In this document: positions 13,188 to 15,928 of the stretch, one piece after another | Numbering within the stretch: position 1 is the stretch's first letter | Layout of the letters: each line of letters opens with the position of its first letter | DNA from: an archaeon | GTDB taxonomy: Archaea > Iainarchaeota > Iainarchaeia > Iainarchaeales > Iainarchaeaceae | Assembly: GCA_024653865.1 (NCBI GenBank) | Contig: JANLHD010000079.1 | Coordinates: 1 to 15,928 of the forward strand | Direction of reading: 5' to 3' | DNA length: 15,928 bases | Notes under the pieces: generated by a model | What the model saw: only the letters and a program-made list of their open reading frames with translations | Database searches by the model: none | Told to the model about the DNA's origin: nothing | Translations under genes and position numbers: made by a program

Positions 13188-15083
13188 ATGGAAACGGATT
13201 ATGAAAAAATCGGCCTCAAATGCGGCCTAGAACTGCACCAGCAGCTCGACACCGGAAAGCTATTTATACGCACGCCATCAAGGCTGCGCGAAGATGCGCC
13301 GGATTATACAATAGAGAGAAAACTTCGGCCCGTGGTATCCGAACTCGGGGAATTCGACAAGGCGGCGCTTGAGGCATTCAAAAAAGGCCACACATTCATA
13401 TACGAAGGGTACAACGACACGATTTCGCTCATCGAACTCGACGACGAGCCCCCGCAGCCCGCGGACAGGGAAGCTCTGAACACGACCCTCGAAATCTCCC
13501 TCATGGCGGGCGCGGAAATACTGGACGAAATCGTGACCATGCGCAAACTCGTTATTGACGGCTCGAACACAAGCGGCTTCCAAAGGACAATGCTGGTTAG
13601 CATCGGGGGAAAAGTAAAGCTTGCAAACAAGGAACTTGGGATACAAACAATCGTGCTCGAAGAGGACTCGGCAAGGCCGGTTGAAAAAACCGGCGAGCGG
13701 GTGGTTTACAGGCTCGATCGGCTCGGCGTTCCGCTCATTGAACTCGCAACGCAGCCCGGCATCACAAGGCCGGAAGAGGCAAAAGAGGCCGCGCGCGCAA
13801 TTGGAACAATTTTTCGGCTAACCGGAAAAGTCAAGAGAGGGCTTGGAACAATAAGGCAGGACTTGAACGTATCAATCCGCGAAGGCGCGCGCGTCGAAAT
13901 AAAAGGAGTGCAGGAACTAGAAATCATCGACGAATATGTGAGAAGGGAAGTGCACAGGCAAATAGCGCTCGTGGAAATCAAAAAAGAACTAGAGCACAGG
14001 GGCTTGAGCAAAAAAGAACTCGAGCAAAACCCGGTTGACGTTTCCAAAATTTTTGCAAAAACACAGGCAAAAATAATCGAATCCGCAATCCAGGGAGGCG
14101 GAATCGTGCTTGCGGTAAAACTACCCAAATTCGCCGGGCTACTCGGAAAAGAGGTCCAGCAGGGGCGCAGGCTAGGAACCGAAATCGCGGGATACGTAAA
14201 GGCACGCACAGGCCTTAGGGGAATCTTTCACAGCGACGAACTGCCCAAATACGGGGTCAGCGAACAGGAAGTTTTGGAAACAAAAAAAATCCTCGGGGCA
14301 AAACAACAGGACGCATTCGCGCTTGTTGCCGCACCCAAGCCAAAGGCACAAAGGGCAATGGAAACAATAACGGAAAGGGCGCAAAGCTGCCTCGATGGCG
14401 TTCCCGAAGAAACAAGGGGCGCAATCGAAGAGGGAAACACCGAATATCTAAGGCCACTGCCGGGCTCCGCGAGAATGTACCCAGAAACCGACCTCGAAAG
14501 CATAATAGTAGACGAAAAAACAATTGCACACATAAAAAAGAATTTGCCACTTGGAACAAAAGAACGCGAGGCACTCTACAAAAAACTCGGCCTCAACGAA
14601 AAGCACGCGAACGAAATGAAAACCTCGAATTTCGCCAGAATGTTCGAGGAAAAATGCGCAAAAGGCGCCGACGCAAAAAAAATGGCGGTATTTTTATTGG
14701 AAACACTCGTGGAAGCAAGAAGAAAAGGAGCCCAAATAGACCTGCTTTCAAGCGAAGAACTCGAAGAAATTTTGGACGCAATCGTTGCGGGCAAAATCCC
14801 CAAAGAGGTCCAGGTTGAGTTTCTCGTGAAAAAAACAAAAAACCCGCAAAAAAGCGTTTCCGAACTCGTCACGGAACTCGGGGAATCAAAGGTCGAATCC
14901 GCACAGGCACACGAAATCATAAAGACAATTGTGGCAAAAAACTCAAAGCTTGTAAAAGAACTCGGCGAGCGCGCAGTTGGCCCGCTCATGGGAGATGCCA
15001 TGAAAGAGCTCAAGGGAAAGGCAAGCGGGAAGGAGATAAGCGAATTGCTCCTCCAAGAAATCAAAAAGCAAAGCGGGAACTAA
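13188..15083 (+). CDS. gatE: Glu-tRNA(Gln) amidotransferase subunit E
   Basis: GatE is the kinase/transamidase subunit of archaeal GatDE. It phosphorylates Glu-tRNA(Gln) and uses ammonia channelled from GatD. The 631-aa protein starts DYEKIGLKCGLELHQQLDTGK, the hallmark of GatE (the GatB-like cradle domain, to about residue 270). TIRQDLNVSI and GARVEIKGVQELEIIDEYVRRE follow within it. An AspRS-like GAD insertion spans about 280-400. The GatB/YqeY-type helical and tail domains fill about 450-631, ending LLQEIKKQSGN. The length is normal for the family. I chose the ATG at 13188; the in-frame TTG at 13179 adds only MVP. The GatD partner ends 2.2 kb upstream. The hydrate dehydratase gene starts at the base after the stop codon. 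Confidence 0.96.
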   Translation: METDYEKIGLKCGLELHQQLDTGKLFIRTPSRLREDAPDYTIERKLRPVVSELGEFDKAALEAFKKGHTFIYEGYNDTISLIELDDEPPQPADREALNTTLEISLMAGAEILDEIVTMRKLVIDGSNTSGFQRTMLVSIGGKVKLANKELGIQTIVLEEDSARPVEKTGERVVYRLDRLGVPLIELATQPGITRPEEAKEAARAIGTIFRLTGKVKRGLGTIRQDLNVSIREGARVEIKGVQELEIIDEYVRREVHRQIALVEIKKELEHRGLSKKELEQNPVDVSKIFAKTQAKIIESAIQGGGIVLAVKLPKFAGLLGKEVQQGRRLGTEIAGYVKARTGLRGIFHSDELPKYGVSEQEVLETKKILGAKQQDAFALVAAPKPKAQRAMETITERAQSCLDGVPEETRGAIEEGNTEYLRPLPGSARMYPETDLESIIVDEKTIAHIKKNLPLGTKEREALYKKLGLNEKHANEMKTSNFARMFEEKCAKGADAKKMAVFLLETLVEARRKGAQIDLLSSEELEEILDAIVAGKIPKEVQVEFLVKKTKNPQKSVSELVTELGESKVESAQAHEIIKTIVAKNSKLVKELGERAVGPLMGDAMKELKGKASGKEISELLLQEIKKQSGN

Positions 15084-15928
15084 ATGCCAACCACGCTCCA
15101 TTCAATCAAAAAATTCTTCAAAAAAAGAAACAGCGAATCGCACAAGGGACAGAACGGAAAGGTGCTTGTGATAGGAGGCTCGAATGACTTGGTCGGAGCG
15201 CCCGCACTTTCCGCAATGGCATCGCTTGCCGCGCTCCGATCGGGCGTTGACCTGGTAACCGTATTTGCGCCAGAAAAAGCGGGTTTTGTCATAAATTCTT
15301 ATTCCCCGGATTTGATTGTAAAAAAGGCAATGGGGGGCGAATTTTCAAAAACTCACCTGAAAGAGGCGCTCCTACTCGCAAAAAAAAGCGACGTTGCACT
15401 AATAGGGCCGGGAATTGGAAACAAAAAATTTGCACTAATATTTGCGGGGCAGTTCATCAAAAAAAATTCCGGCAAAATGGTGATAGATGCTGATGCAATT
15501 TCCTGCGCGCGCAAACTAAAGTTCCACGCAAATGCAATAATTACACCGCACGCGCACGAATTTTTCGAGCTCACCGGGAAAAAAATTTCCGGAACAATCG
15601 CACAAAAAAAGGAACTCGCGAAATTTGAGGCAAAAAAAAGAAACTGCGTAATTTTGCTCAAGGGAAAAACCGACATTATTTCGGACGGAAACGATATTCT
15701 TCTCAATTCCACGGGAAACGCCGCAATGACCGTGGGCGGCACAGGGGATGTTCTTGCGGGGCTTTGCGCGGCATATTTGGCTCTGGGCGCAAAACCAATA
15801 CATGCCGCCGCAACCGCGGCATACGTGAACGGAAAAATAGGGGAAGAACTTTTTGCCAAAAAAGGCCATGGGCTCATTGCATCCGATTTCTTGGCCCAAA
15901 TCCCTGCGTGGACCAAAAAAATCCTAAA
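15084..15928 (+). CDS. nnrD: ADP/ATP-dependent NAD(P)H-hydrate dehydratase, partial at window end
   Basis: This ribokinase-like enzyme converts the damaged S-form of NAD(P)HX back to NAD(P)H. At least 281 codons are open to the window edge, so the gene is near its end but incomplete. Visible motifs are GKVLVIGGSND (nucleotide/fold start), ALSAMASLAALRSGVDLVTV, VALIGPGIGN, VIDADAI, ITPHAHEFFELTG, ILLKGKTDII and TVGGTGDVLAG with the catalytic Asp222. Many archaeal and bacterial homologues are fused to an N-terminal epimerase domain; here the dehydratase stands alone. ATG follows the gatE stop codon with no gap, so the two are co-transcribed. No obvious functional link to Gln-tRNA synthesis exists beyond housekeeping. 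Confidence 0.92.
   Translation, partial: MPTTLHSIKKFFKKRNSESHKGQNGKVLVIGGSNDLVGAPALSAMASLAALRSGVDLVTVFAPEKAGFVINSYSPDLIVKKAMGGEFSKTHLKEALLLAKKSDVALIGPGIGNKKFALIFAGQFIKKNSGKMVIDADAISCARKLKFHANAIITPHAHEFFELTGKKISGTIAQKKELAKFEAKKRNCVILLKGKTDIISDGNDILLNSTGNAAMTVGGTGDVLAGLCAAYLALGAKPIHAAATAAYVNGKIGEELFAKKGHGLIASDFLAQIPAWTKKIL

Noticed and set aside
1..15928. CRISPR array, rRNA or complete insertion sequence
   Set aside because: I saw no regularly spaced repeats, no rRNA-like sequence and no transposase or integrase gene on either strand.

Overview
The window looks archaeal. It carries both subunits of the archaea-specific Glu-tRNA(Gln) amidotransferase (GatD, GatE), an archaeal-type ATP-dependent DNA ligase, a diphthine-ammonia ligase, and a tRNA-Pro(TGG) with an intron at the canonical 37/38 position and a readable bulge-helix-bulge. 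Many genes have a TATA box about 26-29 bp upstream of the start codon, which points to leaderless transcripts. Small gene sizes, lean spacing and a pilin-like secreted protein would fit a DPANN-type genome (Diapherotrites or Micrarchaeota are guesses), but no marker here fixes the lineage.

Layout, left to right. A DUF1761 membrane protein (115-525, minus) and the intron-bearing tRNA-Pro (633-752, minus) come first. Then follow the DNA ligase (872-2713), a two-gene envelope operon (85-aa membrane protein plus a type IV pilin-like cysteine-rich protein, 2787-3964) and an MTA/SAH/5'-deoxyadenosine deaminase-type amidohydrolase (3992-5191). Convergent with the last is a Dph6-like PP-loop ligase (5177-5860, minus). 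A structured, G-rich intergenic region (5936-6045) precedes a stand-alone DUF2090 class I aldolase-like gene (6110-7006). Convergent with that is an operon of class I fructose-1,6-bisphosphatase followed by an AT-rich methyltransferase-like gene (8536-7025, minus). Divergent from the phosphatase are type I asparaginase (8611-9636) and gatD (9644-10975).

Between gatD and gatE lies an accessory island. It holds a class II Fic protein (11053-11994) whose TATA box is framed by a perfect 14-bp inverted repeat, a second diverged copy of the gatD 3' coding end (12029-12088), a 256-aa protein I do not recognise (12128-12898) and a small winged-helix regulator (12948-13154). gatE (13188-15083) follows and abuts a stand-alone NAD(P)H-hydrate dehydratase that runs off the window (15084-15928).

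How the genes work together: AnsA, GatD and GatE concern amide metabolism and Gln-tRNA formation. The DUF2090 aldolase and FBPase could form a gluconeogenic or sugar-phosphate pair. The most interesting structure is the Fic unit. It sits exactly between the intact gatD tail and a second GatD-like tail of identical length (19 codons plus stop, offset 1113 bp), which suggests insertion at the 3' end of gatD with duplication or replacement of that end. All family calls rest on reading the sequence by eye; no database search was run.
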